A stretch of DNA of 42,565 nt, from positions 1 through 42,565 of the forward strand of contig NZ_LSIC01000208.1 in assembly GCF_001556045.1 (NCBI RefSeq), in the 5' to 3' direction. The translations under genes and the position numbers were made by a program. The notes under the pieces were generated by a model. It searched no databases. It saw only the letters and a list, made by a program, of their open reading frames with translations, and was not told the origin of the DNA. Each line of letters begins with the position of its first letter. Position 1 is the stretch's first letter. Below are positions 8,470-18,507 of the stretch, in pieces. This DNA comes from Bradyrhizobium sp. CCH5-F6. GTDB lineage: Bacteria > Pseudomonadota > Alphaproteobacteria > Rhizobiales > Xanthobacteraceae.

Positions 8470-9824
8470 GCGACGAGTCTCCGCACCGATGCATTGAAGC
8501 GTTCGCGCGCGGCTTGGCGCAATCTGTGTCGTCCGCCCTCCACGACCTTGTCGCCGCCGGCCCAGACGCAATCGATCGCGCCGCCGCCTGCGGCGAAGAT
8601 CCAGCCGTCGATGATCGTGTCGCCGGCGCGACCCGACAACGAAGGGTGCGACATATCGAGCGTGACGATATCGGCGCGCGCGCCTGGCGTGAGACCGATC
8701 GTCCCTTGCGCCAACGCCCGTGCTCCACCCGTGAGCGCATGGTCGAAGAGCGTGCGTCCCGTCGAACGGCCTGCGCCACTGGATAGCACGTTGCGCTGGC
8801 GATGCTTCAGCCGTTGGCCGTATTCGAGCTGACGGAGCTCGTCGGCCGCGCCGACCAGCACGTTGGAATCGGTGCCGACTCCGAAGGAGCCCCCCGCAGC
8901 GAGAAATTCGGGCGCCGGGAAGATACCGTCGCCGAGGCTCGCCTCGGTGATGGGGCAGAGGCCCGCCACCGCGCCTGTTCTCGCGAACGCAGCGATCTCC
9001 TCGTCCGTCGTATGGGTCGCGTGAATGATGCACCAATGCCGGTCGACGGGTGCCTGCTCCAGCAGCCATTGCACCGGCCGGCGGCCCGACCAGGCCAGGC
9101 AATCCTCGACTTCCTTGACCTGCTCCGCCGCATGGATATGCACCGGCCCGCCCTCGGCGAGCGGAACGAGTGCTCTCAGCTCGTCCGGCGTGACCGCGCG
9201 AAGGCTGTGCGGCGCGATGCCGATATTGGCGCCCGGCAATGTTGCGATGGCCTTGCGTGACGCCGCCATCAGCGTGGCGAACTGGTCGACCGTGCAGATG
9301 AAACGGCGCTGTCCGTCATGCGGCTGCGCGCCGCCAAATGAGCCATGCGCATAGAAACTCGGCAGCAGCGTCAGCGCGATGCCGGAAGCTTCGGCAGCCT
9401 GCGCAATGCGCGCAGCCATTTCGGCGACGTCCGCATAGGGCGAGCCGTCGCAATCGTGGTGGAGATAGTGGAATTCGCCGACGCGGGTGAAGCCTTGTTC
9501 GAGCATCTCGACATAGAGCAGCGTCGCAACTGCGGCGACGTCGTCGGGGGTCATCGCCAGCGCGAAACGGTACATCGTCTTGCGCCAGGTCCAGAAGGTG
9601 TCGGTACTGTCGCCGCGTAGCTCCGCCAGACCCGCCATGCCGCGCTGGAAGGCGTGGCTGTGCAGGCTCGCCAGTCCCGGCAGCGCGATTGCGTGGCGTT
9701 CATCGCCGGCAACGGGCGCGACATTCGGCGTCACCTCCGCGATCGCGCCGGCGGCGATCACCACCTGCACGTCATTGGCCCAGCCCGAGGGCAGGAGCGC
9801 GGAGGCGAAATGCAGTCGGGTCAT
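8466..9824 (-). CDS. hutF: Formimidoylglutamate deiminase HutF
   Basis: HutF hydrolyses N-formimidoyl-L-glutamate to N-formyl-L-glutamate and ammonia, the branch of histidine breakdown that needs a separate deformylase. The product is 452 residues of the amidohydrolase superfamily. Metal-binding elements are SLHSHAFQRGMAGLAE, HIHAAEQVKEVEDCL, IHATHTTDEE and GTDSNVLVGAADELRQLEY. It is the first gene of the minus-strand arm and starts 35 bp from the operator-like palindrome. The next gene, hutC, overlaps it by 4 bp. Confidence 0.94.
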   Translation of the reverse strand: MTRLHFASALLPSGWANDVQVVIAAGAIAEVTPNVAPVAGDERHAIALPGLASLHSHAFQRGMAGLAELRGDSTDTFWTWRKTMYRFALAMTPDDVAAVATLLYVEMLEQGFTRVGEFHYLHHDCDGSPYADVAEMAARIAQAAEASGIALTLLPSFYAHGSFGGAQPHDGQRRFICTVDQFATLMAASRKAIATLPGANIGIAPHSLRAVTPDELRALVPLAEGGPVHIHAAEQVKEVEDCLAWSGRRPVQWLLEQAPVDRHWCIIHATHTTDEEIAAFARTGAVAGLCPITEASLGDGIFPAPEFLAAGGSFGVGTDSNVLVGAADELRQLEYGQRLKHRQRNVLSSGAGRSTGRTLFDHALTGGARALAQGTIGLTPGARADIVTLDMSHPSLSGRAGDTIIDGWIFAAGGGAIDCVWAGGDKVVEGGRHRLRQAARERFNASVRRLVA

Positions 9825-9858
9825 GATTACACGCCGGCTGGACAGAACCGTCCCACGA

Positions 9859-9878
9859 TTATATGTCTAGACATATAA
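9859..9878. promoter_or_regulatory. Probable HutC operator
   Basis: TTATATGTCTAGACATATAA is a perfect 20-bp palindrome, in an AT-rich patch within a GC-rich region. It lies midway between the divergent starts of hutF (9824) and hutI (9924). GntR/HutC repressors bind such two-fold symmetric sites, so one dimer here could control both arms. Binding is inferred. Confidence 0.75.
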
Positions 9879-9923
9879 GTCAAGCATCCTAGGGCGCAGG
9901 GACATCCGCGAAGGGACCGTTGC

Positions 9924-11138
9924 ATGGCAGAGCGCTTCGACCGGATCTGGCACAATGCCCGGCTCGCCACGATGCGGGCCGACCGTCCCGAACTCGGCGA
10001 GATCGAGCACGGCGCGATCGCCGCGCGCGAGGGCCGTATCGTCTATGCCGGCTCGCGGGCCGACTTTCCGGCGGACGCCGATGCAGCCGAACGGGTCGAT
10101 TGCGAAGGGCGCTGGATCACGCCGGGCCTCGTCGACTGCCACACCCATCTGGTCTATGGCGGCAACCGCGCGCATGAATTCGAGCTGCGCCTGAAGGGCG
10201 CGAGCTATGAAGAGATTGCGCGCGCCGGCGGCGGCATCGTGTCGACGGTGGCCGCGACGCGCAAGGCGAGCGAGGCGGAGCTCGTCGCAAGTGCGCTGCC
10301 GCGGCTCGATGCGTTGATCGCGGAGGGCGTCACCACGATCGAGATCAAGTCCGGCTATGGCCTCGATACCGAAACCGAAATACGTCAGCTCTCTGCTGCG
10401 CGAAACCTCGGCCGCGAGCGACCAATCGCCATCCGCACGTCCTTTCTGGGCGCGCATGCCCTGCCGGTCGAGGCCGAGGGCGACAAGGACCGCTACATCG
10501 ATCTCGTATGCACAAAGATGCTGCCGGCCGTTGCAAAGGCCGGCCTCGCCGATGCCGTCGATGCCTTCATGGAGGGCATCGCGTTCTCGGCCGAGCAGAC
10601 CGCGCGGGTGTTTGAGGCGGCGCGGGCGGTGGGCTTGCCGGTCAAGCTCCACGCCGACCAATTGTCGAATCTCGGCGGCGCTGCGCTTGCCGCAAAATTC
10701 TCGGCGCTCTCCGCCGATCATCTCGAGCACACCGACGAAGCCGGCGCTGCCGCGATGGCGAAGGCGGGCACGGTGGCGGTGCTGCTGCCCGGCGCATTCT
10801 ATTTCATCCGGGAGACGCAGAAGCCGCCGGTCGAAGCATTCCGCACGCATGGCGTTGCCATGGCGCTTGCGACCGACTGCAATCCCGGCAGCTCGCCGCT
10901 GACCTCGCTGCTACTCACGATGAATATGGGCGCGACACTGTTCCGGATGAATGTGGTCGAATGCATCGCGGGCGTCACCCGTGAGGGTGCACGTGCGCTC
11001 GGCGTGCTCGGCGAAACCGGGACGCTGGAGGCCGGAAAGTGGTGCGATCTCGCGATCTGGGACATCGAGCGGCCGGCCGAGCTGGTCTACCGCATCGGCT
11101 TCAATCCGCTGCATCGCCGGGTCTGGAGGGGCCAGTGA
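9924..11138 (+). CDS. hutI: Imidazolonepropionase HutI
   Basis: HutI opens the imidazolone ring of 4-imidazolone-5-propionate to give N-formimidoyl-L-glutamate, the third step of histidine degradation. The 404-residue product shows amidohydrolase metal ligands in [41 protein letters not shown] and [10 protein letters not shown]. The ATG at 9924 has GAAGGGA upstream. Its TGA shares one base with the hutH ATG (TGATG at 11136-11140), indicating coupled translation. The product is normally cytosolic. Confidence 0.96.
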   Translation: MAERFDRIWHNARLATMRADRPELGEIEHGAIAAREGRIVYAGSRADFPADADAAERVDCEGRWITPGLVDCHTHLVYGGNRAHEFELRLKGASYEEIARAGGGIVSTVAATRKASEAELVASALPRLDALIAEGVTTIEIKSGYGLDTETEIRQLSAARNLGRERPIAIRTSFLGAHALPVEAEGDKDRYIDLVCTKMLPAVAKAGLADAVDAFMEGIAFSAEQTARVFEAARAVGLPVKLHADQLSNLGGAALAAKFSALSADHLEHTDEAGAAAMAKAGTVAVLLPGAFYFIRETQKPPVEAFRTHGVAMALATDCNPGSSPLTSLLLTMNMGATLFRMNVVECIAGVTREGARALGVLGETGTLEAGKWCDLAIWDIERPAELVYRIGFNPLHRRVWRGQ

Positions 11139-12694
11139 TGGAGCAGGGGGCGCCGATCATCGTCAAGCCGGGGGCGGTCTGCCTCGAGGATCTCGCGCGC
11201 GTGCTCGAAGGACAATCCGTCGTGCTCGATCCGTCGTTCTGGCCGCGCGTCGAGACGGCGGCGGAGATCGTCGCGAGGGCCGCGCAGGCCGACGCCCCCG
11301 TCTATGGCATCAACACCGGCTTCGGCAAGCTGGCGTCGAAGCGCATTCCGCCCGACCAGACCGCGCTGCTCCAGCGCAACCTCATCGTCTCGCATTGCTG
11401 CGGCGTGGGTCCGGCGACGCCCGAGCCGATCGTCCGGCTGATGATGGCGCTGAAGATCGTCTCGCTCGGGCGCGGCGCCTCCGGTGTGCGCCGGCAGGTG
11501 ATCGAGCAGTTGCAGGCCATGCTGGCGCGGGGCGTCTACCCGCTGGTGCCGCAGCAGGGCTCCGTGGGTGCCTCCGGCGATCTCGCGCCGCTTGCGCATA
11601 TGACGGCGGTGATGATTGGTGAAGGGCAGGCGTTCGTTGACGGCGAAACCGTTCCGGGCGCCGAGGCGCTCGAGGCCGCCGGTCTCGCGCCGCTGACGCT
11701 TGGGCCAAAGGAAGGCCTTGCGCTGATCAACGGCACGCAATTCTCGACGGCCTATGCCCTCGCCGGCGTGCTGCGCGCGTTTCGCCTGGCGCGCGCAGCG
11801 CTCGTCACCGGCGCGCTGTCGGTGGACGCGGCGATGGCCTCGACGGCGCCGTTCCGTCCCGAGATCCAGGCGTTGCGCGGCCATGCGGGGCAGATCGCTG
11901 CGGCGGCGACGCTGACGGCGCTGCTCGACGGCAGCGACATCCGCCTGTCGCATCTCGATGGCGATGAGCGTGTGCAGGATCCCTATTGCCTGCGCTGCCA
12001 GCCGCAGGTCGCGGGCGCCGCGCTCGACCTGATCACGCAGGCCGCGCGCACGCTGATCGTCGAGGCCAACGCCGTCACCGACAATCCGCTGGTGCTGGTC
12101 GAGACCGGTGAGATCGTCTCCGGCGGCAATTTCCATGCGGAGCCTGTCGCCTTTGCCGCCGACGCGCTGGCGTTGGCGCTGTCCGAGATCGGCGCGATCA
12201 GCGAGCGGCGGATCGCGACGCTGGTCGATCCCGCACTCAATTTCGGTTTGCCGCCGTTTCTCACGCCCGATCCAGGCATCAATTCCGGCTTCATGATCGC
12301 GGAGGTCACGGCGGCCGCGCTCTATGCCGAGAACAAGCAGCGCGCAGCCGCCTGCTCGATCGATTCGACGCCGACCAGCGCCAACCAGGAAGACCACGTC
12401 TCGATGGCCGCGCACGCGGCGCGGCGACTGTCCGACATGGCCGACAATCTCGCCGCCATCCTCGGCATCGAACTGTTGGTCGCAGCCCAAGGCATCACAT
12501 TGCGCGCGCCGCACGCGACCAGCGCGCCGCTCGCTGCCGTGATTGCCGCCCTCCGCGAGCTGGTTCCTGCGCTCGGCGCCGACCGTTACATGGCCGACGA
12601 TCTCGCCAGGGCCACCGCGCTGATCGAGGCGGACGCGCTGCCCGTGACGGCACTCACAGCGCTTTCGTCCGATCCGTTTCCGAGACTCGACTGA
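11138..12694 (+). CDS. hutH: Histidine ammonia-lyase HutH
   Basis: HutH removes ammonia from L-histidine to form trans-urocanate. The 518-residue product contains the Ala-Ser-Gly triad that cyclises into the MIO prosthetic group, at about residues 145-147 within [14 protein letters not shown]. Other family motifs are [12 protein letters not shown] and the late NQEDHVSM segment. The start overlaps the hutI stop by one base with GGAGGGG a few bases upstream. The same frame is open further upstream but lies within hutI and is not used. Confidence 0.96.
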   Translation: MEQGAPIIVKPGAVCLEDLARVLEGQSVVLDPSFWPRVETAAEIVARAAQADAPVYGINTGFGKLASKRIPPDQTALLQRNLIVSHCCGVGPATPEPIVRLMMALKIVSLGRGASGVRRQVIEQLQAMLARGVYPLVPQQGSVGASGDLAPLAHMTAVMIGEGQAFVDGETVPGAEALEAAGLAPLTLGPKEGLALINGTQFSTAYALAGVLRAFRLARAALVTGALSVDAAMASTAPFRPEIQALRGHAGQIAAAATLTALLDGSDIRLSHLDGDERVQDPYCLRCQPQVAGAALDLITQAARTLIVEANAVTDNPLVLVETGEIVSGGNFHAEPVAFAADALALALSEIGAISERRIATLVDPALNFGLPPFLTPDPGINSGFMIAEVTAAALYAENKQRAAACSIDSTPTSANQEDHVSMAAHAARRLSDMADNLAAILGIELLVAAQGITLRAPHATSAPLAAVIAALRELVPALGADRYMADDLARATALIEADALPVTALTALSSDPFPRLD

Positions 12695-12706
12695 AGAGGT
12701 ATTGGC

Positions 12707-14377
12707 ATGAACCGCCGTCTGGACAACGACCGCATCATCCGCGCGCCGCGCGGCAGCGACATCAGCGCGAAGAGCTGGTTGACGGAAGCGCCCTTGCGCA
12801 TGCTGATGAACAATCTCGATCCTGACGTCGCGGAGCGCCCGAGCGAGCTCGTCGTCTATGGCGGCATCGGCCGCGCCGCGCGCGACTGGGAAAGCTTCGA
12901 CCGGATCGTGGCGGCCCTGCGCAAGCTCGAAGCCGATCAGACGCTGCTGGTCCAGTCCGGCAAGCCGGTCGGCGTGTTCCGGACCCACACCGATGCGCCG
13001 CGCGTGCTGATCGCGAACTCCAACATCGTGCCGCATTGGGCGACGCTCGACCATTTCAACGAGCTCGATCGCAAGGGTCTGATGATGTACGGCCAGATGA
13101 CGGCAGGCTCCTGGATCTACATTGGCAGCCAGGGCATCGTGCAGGGCACCTACGAGACGTTTGTCGAGGTCGGCCGCCGCCATTATGGCGGCAGCCTCGC
13201 CGGCAAGTGGATCCTCACCGCCGGCCTCGGCGGCATGGGTGGCGCGCAACCGCTGGCCGCGACCATGGCCGGCGCCTCGCTGCTCGCGGTCGAATGCCAG
13301 CCGAGTCGAATCGAGATGCGCTTACGCACCGGCTATCTCGACCGCCAGGCCGCGACTCTCGACGAAGCGCTCGCGATCATTGCAGAGGCAGCGAAAACGA
13401 AGAAGGCGGTCTCGGTCGGGCTGCTCGGCAATGCCGCGGACATCTTCCCCGAGCTGGTGCGCCGCGGTGTCAAGCCCGACGTCGTCACCGACCAGACCAG
13501 TGCACACGACCCGATCAACGGCTACTTGCCCAAGGGCTGGACGCTCGCAGAGTGGGAGGCGAAGCGCGCTTCCGATCCGAAGGCGGTCGAGCGCGCGTCA
13601 AAAACCTCGATGGTCGACCACGTCCAGGCCATGCTGGACTTCCACGCCCAGGGTATCCCGACGCTCGACTACGGCAACAACATCCGCCAGATGGCGCAGG
13701 ACATGGGCCTCAAGAACGCGTTCGATTTCCCGGGCTTCGTACCCGCCTACATCCGTCCTCTGTTCTGCCGCGGCGTCGGACCGTTCCGCTGGGCTGCGCT
13801 CTCGGGCGATCCCGAGGACATCTTCAAGACCGATGCCAAGGTCAAGGAGCTGATGCCCGATGACAAGCATCTGCACAACTGGCTCGACATGGCCAAGGCG
13901 CGGATCAAGTTCCAGGGGCTGCCGGCACGGATCTGCTGGGTCGGTCTCGGGGATCGTCACCGCCTCGGCCTCGCCTTCAACGAGATGGTGGCGCGCGGCG
14001 AATTGAAGGCGCCCATCGTGATCGGCCGTGATCATCTCGACAGCGGTTCGGTCGCTAGTCCCAACCGCGAGACCGAGGCGATGAAGGACGGCTCGGACGC
14101 TGTGTCCGACTGGCCGCTGCTGAACGCGCTGCTCAATTGCGCCAGCGGCGCGACATGGGTGTCGCTGCACCATGGCGGCGGCGTCGGCATCGGCTATTCG
14201 CAGCACGCCGGCATGGTGATCGTCGCCGACGGCACGCCGGAAGCCGCCAGGCGCATCGAGCGCGTGCTCTGGAACGACCCTGCGACCGGCGTCATGCGCC
14301 ACGCCGACGCCGGCTATGAGATCGCGATCGACTGCGCCCGAGACAAGGGGCTGGATCTGCCGAGCCTGGCGAGATAG
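12707..14377 (+). CDS. hutU: Urocanate hydratase HutU
   Basis: HutU converts urocanate to 4-imidazolone-5-propionate with NAD as an electrophilic cofactor. The 556-residue length is normal for the family. The nucleotide-binding region [13 protein letters not shown], the [15 protein letters not shown] segment and the C-terminal [19 protein letters not shown] are all characteristic. It starts 12 bp after hutH with an AGAGG site, and ends the plus-strand hutI-hutH-hutU run. It converges on the GGDEF/EAL gene with only 7 bp between stops. Confidence 0.96.
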   Translation: MNRRLDNDRIIRAPRGSDISAKSWLTEAPLRMLMNNLDPDVAERPSELVVYGGIGRAARDWESFDRIVAALRKLEADQTLLVQSGKPVGVFRTHTDAPRVLIANSNIVPHWATLDHFNELDRKGLMMYGQMTAGSWIYIGSQGIVQGTYETFVEVGRRHYGGSLAGKWILTAGLGGMGGAQPLAATMAGASLLAVECQPSRIEMRLRTGYLDRQAATLDEALAIIAEAAKTKKAVSVGLLGNAADIFPELVRRGVKPDVVTDQTSAHDPINGYLPKGWTLAEWEAKRASDPKAVERASKTSMVDHVQAMLDFHAQGIPTLDYGNNIRQMAQDMGLKNAFDFPGFVPAYIRPLFCRGVGPFRWAALSGDPEDIFKTDAKVKELMPDDKHLHNWLDMAKARIKFQGLPARICWVGLGDRHRLGLAFNEMVARGELKAPIVIGRDHLDSGSVASPNRETEAMKDGSDAVSDWPLLNALLNCASGATWVSLHHGGGVGIGYSQHAGMVIVADGTPEAARRIERVLWNDPATGVMRHADAGYEIAIDCARDKGLDLPSLAR

Positions 14378-14384
14378 TCGCGCC

Positions 14385-16403
14385 TCAGGCGACGACCTTG
14401 GCCGCAGGCATTCCGCTGCCGTCGAGGCGAAGTCGTTCCTTCGCGAGATAGTCGCTGATCGCGTCGCCCGGCATGGGTCTGGCGAAGTAATAGCCCTGGA
14501 TGAAGTCGCATCCCAGGCGGCGCAAGCTGTCGAGCTGGGCGCGGGTCTCGACGCCCTCCACGACGCAGGCGATCTCCATGTCGTCGCACAGGCCCGTGAG
14601 CGATTTGATGATCTTGTGGCTGACGGGATTTTCGTTGATGTCGGAAACGAAGCTGCGGTCGACCTTGATCTTGTCGAGCGGCAGCCGGTGCACGTGGCTC
14701 AGCGACGAATAGCCGGTGCCGAAATCATCGAGCGAAATGCCGCAACCCATCGCCTTCAACGTCGCGATCGATTGCTGCGCGCGCACGAAGTCGAAGGTGA
14801 CGGCCGTCTCGGTGATCTCGAAGTCGATCCGGTGCGGCGGCAGCCCGCTCTTCTCGATGATGGAGATCAGCGGCAGGATGCCTTCGGCCGCGCAGACGTC
14901 GTGGGCGGAGAGATTGAACGATAGCCGGATGTGATCGGGCCAGGTCCTGGCGGTCGCGAGCGCGCGGACCAGCAGCGCTTGCGTCAGTGGCCGGATCAGG
15001 CCGATGCGTTCGGCGGCCGGAATGAAATCGGCCGGAGAAACCAGGCCGAGACGGGCGCTGCGCCAGCGCGTCAGGACCTCGAAACCGGCGGTGTGCTCGC
15101 TCATGGCATCGACGATCGGCTGGAACACGAGATCCATCTCGGTGCTGAAATCGGCGGTGCGGAGCAAGTTCTCGATGACGCCGCGACTGCGGATCTCGGC
15201 CTCGAGCTCGCTCGAGAAGATCACGGTACGGCCGCGCAGATGGCGCTTGGCGTGATAGAGCGAATAGTCGGCACACTCGTACAGCGCTTCCCATGTCGTC
15301 GCGGAGTCCGGGAACAACGCGAAGCCGATCGAGCAGGACAGCCCGGTATGGGCGGTGTCGAGCTGGTAAGGCAACCTGACCTGGCTGCCGATGCGCTCGC
15401 CGAGGCGCATCAGATCCGCACCGTCGGGATCGCCGCACACGACGAGGCCGAACTCGTCGCCGCCGAGCCGGGCAAGCTCCACCCGTTGCGGGCCAAAGCC
15501 TTCGCAGACTTCGCGGATGCGCCGGCCCGCCTCGATCAGGACGCGGTCGCCGACGGAATGGCCGTAATTGTCGTTGATCGGCTTGAAGCCGTCGAGATCG
15601 ATGATGCCGACCGCGACGCGAACGCCTCTGCGCTCGGCGTCGGCGAAGGCGTTTGACAGCTCGGCGAAGAAGCGGCGGCGGTTCGGTAGTTCGGTGAGGG
15701 AATCGAGATTGGCGAGGCGGAAGTTCTCGTCCGAGAGCGCCTGCGTCGCCGCCTGCTGGGCGAGCAGCGACTTGCGGCTGGCGACGAGATCTGCGAAGTC
15801 GCGGTAGTAGATGAACAACACCGTCACCATCGCGCCGGAAACCAGGAGGTTGTTGACGGCGATCGCCTTCAGCGTCGGTTCGCCCGTGGCGAAGAAGAAC
15901 AGCACATAGGGCACGTCGACGATCAGCGTCACGATCAACGCCGCCGAGCGAAGATGCATCAGCGAGAAGATGCAGCCGATCACCGTGACCGCCATGTAGA
16001 AGGCGACTTGGCTCTTGGCAAAGGGATCGCCGTAGGGGTAGAGCGCGAAGGACCAGGCGGTGAAGCCGGCGCCGATCGGCAGAGTCAGCCAGTTGGTGGC
16101 GCGCAGGTTGCGCAGGATGTCGGCATCGCTGCGCACGAGGCGACGCTGGCGCAGCCACCAGAAGGTTCGCAAGCCTGCGAGCACGGTCAGCACGCTCGGC
16201 ACGATCATCGTCAGCCAGTCCGGCGCCAAGTTCACATAGGTGTAGGCGACCGCGATCGTGTTGGTCATGAGGATGAAGTAGAGCAGCGGGATCTGCTTGG
16301 AGAAGGCGTCGAACTGCGCGCGTGTCAGGTCCGGGTTGTCGGCCGGAACGCGAAACAACCGCATTGCGGCGTCGAGATGAGACTTCAAATCGGCAACAGG
16401 CAT
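14385..16403 (-). CDS. Membrane GGDEF-EAL protein (cyclic di-GMP turnover)
   Basis: This inner-membrane protein of about 672 residues, counted from the ATG at 16403, has several hydrophobic segments in the first 225 residues. A GGDEF domain follows, with intact ARLGGDEFGLVV near residue 312, then an EAL domain whose motif reads EVL (FEVLTRW). The phosphodiesterase residues are otherwise kept: FEITETAV, DDFGTGYSSLSHVHRLPLDKIKVDRSFV, VVEGVET and QGYYFARPM. Both synthesis and hydrolysis are therefore possible. The start is uncertain because no strong ribosome site is seen; an ORF extension of 32 codons exists upstream. Nothing links it to the neighbouring genes. Confidence 0.9.
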   Translation of the reverse strand: MPVADLKSHLDAAMRLFRVPADNPDLTRAQFDAFSKQIPLLYFILMTNTIAVAYTYVNLAPDWLTMIVPSVLTVLAGLRTFWWLRQRRLVRSDADILRNLRATNWLTLPIGAGFTAWSFALYPYGDPFAKSQVAFYMAVTVIGCIFSLMHLRSAALIVTLIVDVPYVLFFFATGEPTLKAIAVNNLLVSGAMVTVLFIYYRDFADLVASRKSLLAQQAATQALSDENFRLANLDSLTELPNRRRFFAELSNAFADAERRGVRVAVGIIDLDGFKPINDNYGHSVGDRVLIEAGRRIREVCEGFGPQRVELARLGGDEFGLVVCGDPDGADLMRLGERIGSQVRLPYQLDTAHTGLSCSIGFALFPDSATTWEALYECADYSLYHAKRHLRGRTVIFSSELEAEIRSRGVIENLLRTADFSTEMDLVFQPIVDAMSEHTAGFEVLTRWRSARLGLVSPADFIPAAERIGLIRPLTQALLVRALATARTWPDHIRLSFNLSAHDVCAAEGILPLISIIEKSGLPPHRIDFEITETAVTFDFVRAQQSIATLKAMGCGISLDDFGTGYSSLSHVHRLPLDKIKVDRSFVSDINENPVSHKIIKSLTGLCDDMEIACVVEGVETRAQLDSLRRLGCDFIQGYYFARPMPGDAISDYLAKERLRLDGSGMPAAKVVA

Positions 16404-16667
16404 TGAAATACGGGCCCCGGATGTCCTGAAAACGTCGGCGATCTTGCATGGCGCGGGTAAAGGGCGCGTTAGATCGGACCTCGCGGGGCAGGCCGGCACA
16501 GGTTGTGCGCAACCTTAGGATTGTCAGGCCGCATGGATTGGTGAGGTCTCGTTAAGGATATCCGGCGGCAGGGGCGTACGCCTCGGGCACAAGCCAGCGC
16601 CGCTACGGTCTGCTAACCATGGCGTCAGCCGGTACGTTCGGTCCACCTCTCGGTGGCCGCCGCAAGA

Positions 16668-17975
16668 TCAGGCGAGAGCGGCCTGCCGCTCCCGCGTCGG
16701 TTCGCGGACCCGTTCGATGTTCCGCGGTTCGACGAGCCGGGTAAAGCTGCGCTGGTTCGCCTGCGGGGGCGCCTCGACGATGACGCCCTCACAGATGATC
16801 TGTCCGCCGAGCATCTTGAATTCCAGCTTGTCGTAGCGCGGCATTGTCTCGCCGGGCGCCGGCGGCAGCAGCCCGACGCTTCCCTGGATGTTCAGCGCGG
16901 CCTCGCCGGTGCCGTGAAGCCGCGGATTCCACATACGGATTCCTGTCTCCGCCCAGCGCTGCCGGATCAGCGCGGTGCGATCGGCCGGCTCCGCGGCTCT
17001 CGCCTGGGCCTTCGGTGCGCTGCGGATTTCTGGAGCAGGGGGCTCGATCGCCGGAGCCGGTTCGATCTCGATGACAACCCTGGCAGCTTCGATGGCCGCT
17101 GTCGCAACGGCCGTGACGACAGGAGCATCGCTTGCAGGGGCCGGCGCAACCTCGACGGCGAGCGCCGGGCCGCTGTCGGCTCTGGCTTCGGAAACGTCAG
17201 GTGCGACGCTACTGGCATCGCCGAGGAGGACCGGGATCGCTTCGACGGTGACCGTTTCGACCTCGGCGGAAACGTTGGGCGAGGGGGCCGCATCGATAAC
17301 GGCATCCGGGACGTCAGTCGAAGCGGTCGCGACGTCAGATGATAAAACCACATCCTCTTCTGCGACCACGGAATCGATCTCGGCGGGCGATGCGTCGCCC
17401 ATGATGGCGAGATCAGCATCTGCAACCGGCTCGTTCTGCGCGTCGGTCGGTGAAGCCAACACCGCCTCGGCGACTGGCGGCGTCGCGGGCGCCTCGATTT
17501 CAGTCACTCTCTTCGGAGATGAGTCGTCGGCGATACAGATATCGTCGGACGGATTCTCCGCAAAGACAACCACAGCCGTATCGTTCTCCGCGACTGGAGC
17601 CTGGGTGGTGAGGTCAGCGTCGTCGCGCACCGGGGCGGCGCTGATCTCCGCGATTGGAGCTTGAGCGGTGGCGGCGACGTCTTCGATGATAGCGGGCGAA
17701 GCATCTGCGGCGATCGGGGCGACGTCGGTGCTGCCGCCGTGCGGCACGGGCCGAAGCCGGGTAAACGCCCAGTTCACCGCAGGGATGCGGCGCAGCAACG
17801 ATATCAGTCTCGAAAGCACTGGGAGTTGTCCAAGAGGTACTCGGCGTGAGGCAATCGCTGATTCGCCAGCAATGAGAAAACCTGCCCCGGCCGTCACACT
17901 TGTGTCAATGTAGGCAGGACCAATTGCAGAACATCCACGCGATATCCGCGCGTCCAGTCCACGGGTGAATTTCAT
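16668..17975 (-). CDS. Conserved protein with long acidic low-complexity region, function unknown
   Basis: The product is about 435 residues. The first 80 are fairly basic (LISLLRRIPAVNWAFTRLRP). Roughly residues 85-335 are an Ala/Val/Asp/Glu/Pro-rich, probably disordered region with loose repeats such as QAPIAE and QAPVAE. The last 90 residues are more ordered, with RQRWAETGIRMWNPRLHG, MPRYDKLEFKMLGG and RSFTRLVEP. I recall similar C-termini in hypothetical proteins of Bradyrhizobium, but no function. There is no signal peptide or membrane segment that I can defend. An AAGGCGGG motif precedes the ATG at 17975, but a later start is possible. Confidence 0.65.
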   Translation of the reverse strand: MKFTRGLDARISRGCSAIGPAYIDTSVTAGAGFLIAGESAIASRRVPLGQLPVLSRLISLLRRIPAVNWAFTRLRPVPHGGSTDVAPIAADASPAIIEDVAATAQAPIAEISAAPVRDDADLTTQAPVAENDTAVVVFAENPSDDICIADDSSPKRVTEIEAPATPPVAEAVLASPTDAQNEPVADADLAIMGDASPAEIDSVVAEEDVVLSSDVATASTDVPDAVIDAAPSPNVSAEVETVTVEAIPVLLGDASSVAPDVSEARADSGPALAVEVAPAPASDAPVVTAVATAAIEAARVVIEIEPAPAIEPPAPEIRSAPKAQARAAEPADRTALIRQRWAETGIRMWNPRLHGTGEAALNIQGSVGLLPPAPGETMPRYDKLEFKMLGGQIICEGVIVEAPPQANQRSFTRLVEPRNIERVREPTRERQAALA

Positions 17976-18067
17976 CCCGCCTTGCGAATTGCAGTTCGCG
18001 ATTCCTCCATCGAACGCACGGAGTGAGAGGGGACAACTGTCCCCTCTCGGGATCTTTGATCGTCAGC

Positions 18068-18355
18068 TCATTTGCCAGAGCCAGCGCCGCCGGAGCCCGC
18101 CCCGCCGCCGGCCTGGCTGCCCATGTTGTTGGTGTTGCTACCGCCGGCAGATGGCGATTGCGCGCCCTTGCTGTCGCTGGCCTCGTTCTGCATGTTCGAC
18201 GTACGTCCGGTCGTCATTCCCTTGGTTGCCGGGCCGCGCGACGAGGGACCGACGTCGCCCTGACCGGAGGAGCCGGGGGCGGGTTGTGTCTGCGCGAAGG
18301 CGCCACCTGTCGCCATCGCCACGATGCATGCGGATGCCAGGATGATCTTCTTCAT
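18068..18355 (-). CDS. Small exported low-complexity protein
   Basis: A 95-residue product starts at the ATG at 18355 behind a good AGGAGAA site. It has a clear signal peptide (KKIILASACIVAMATGGAFA, then QTQPAP). The mature 74 residues are Gly/Ser/Asn/Ala-rich, end in a glycine-serine-rich tail, and lack cysteine. It is probably a disordered periplasmic or secreted protein. Its composition resembles the small exported proteins at 24649-24906 and 40778-41107. The function is unknown. Confidence 0.7.
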   Translation of the reverse strand: MKKIILASACIVAMATGGAFAQTQPAPGSSGQGDVGPSSRGPATKGMTTGRTSNMQNEASDSKGAQSPSAGGSNTNNMGSQAGGGAGSGGAGSGK

Positions 18356-18507
18356 CGGATTCTCCTTGATTTACATGTCCGGACAACCAGCCTGTGCCGG
18401 CGCCGTTCCTGCCTGTCGCATCAACTCTCATTGCAGCCGAGATTGGGGTTCCCGTCGTGATCGCCAGCGGCTATTCAGGACCGTCATTGTCTGGTCGGAG
18501 ACGGCGC

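Noticed and set aside
11087..13249. 720-codon open frame antisense to hutH and hutU
   Set aside because: It spans the ends of three sense genes with certain identities, and its product is His/Arg/Asp-rich without motifs.
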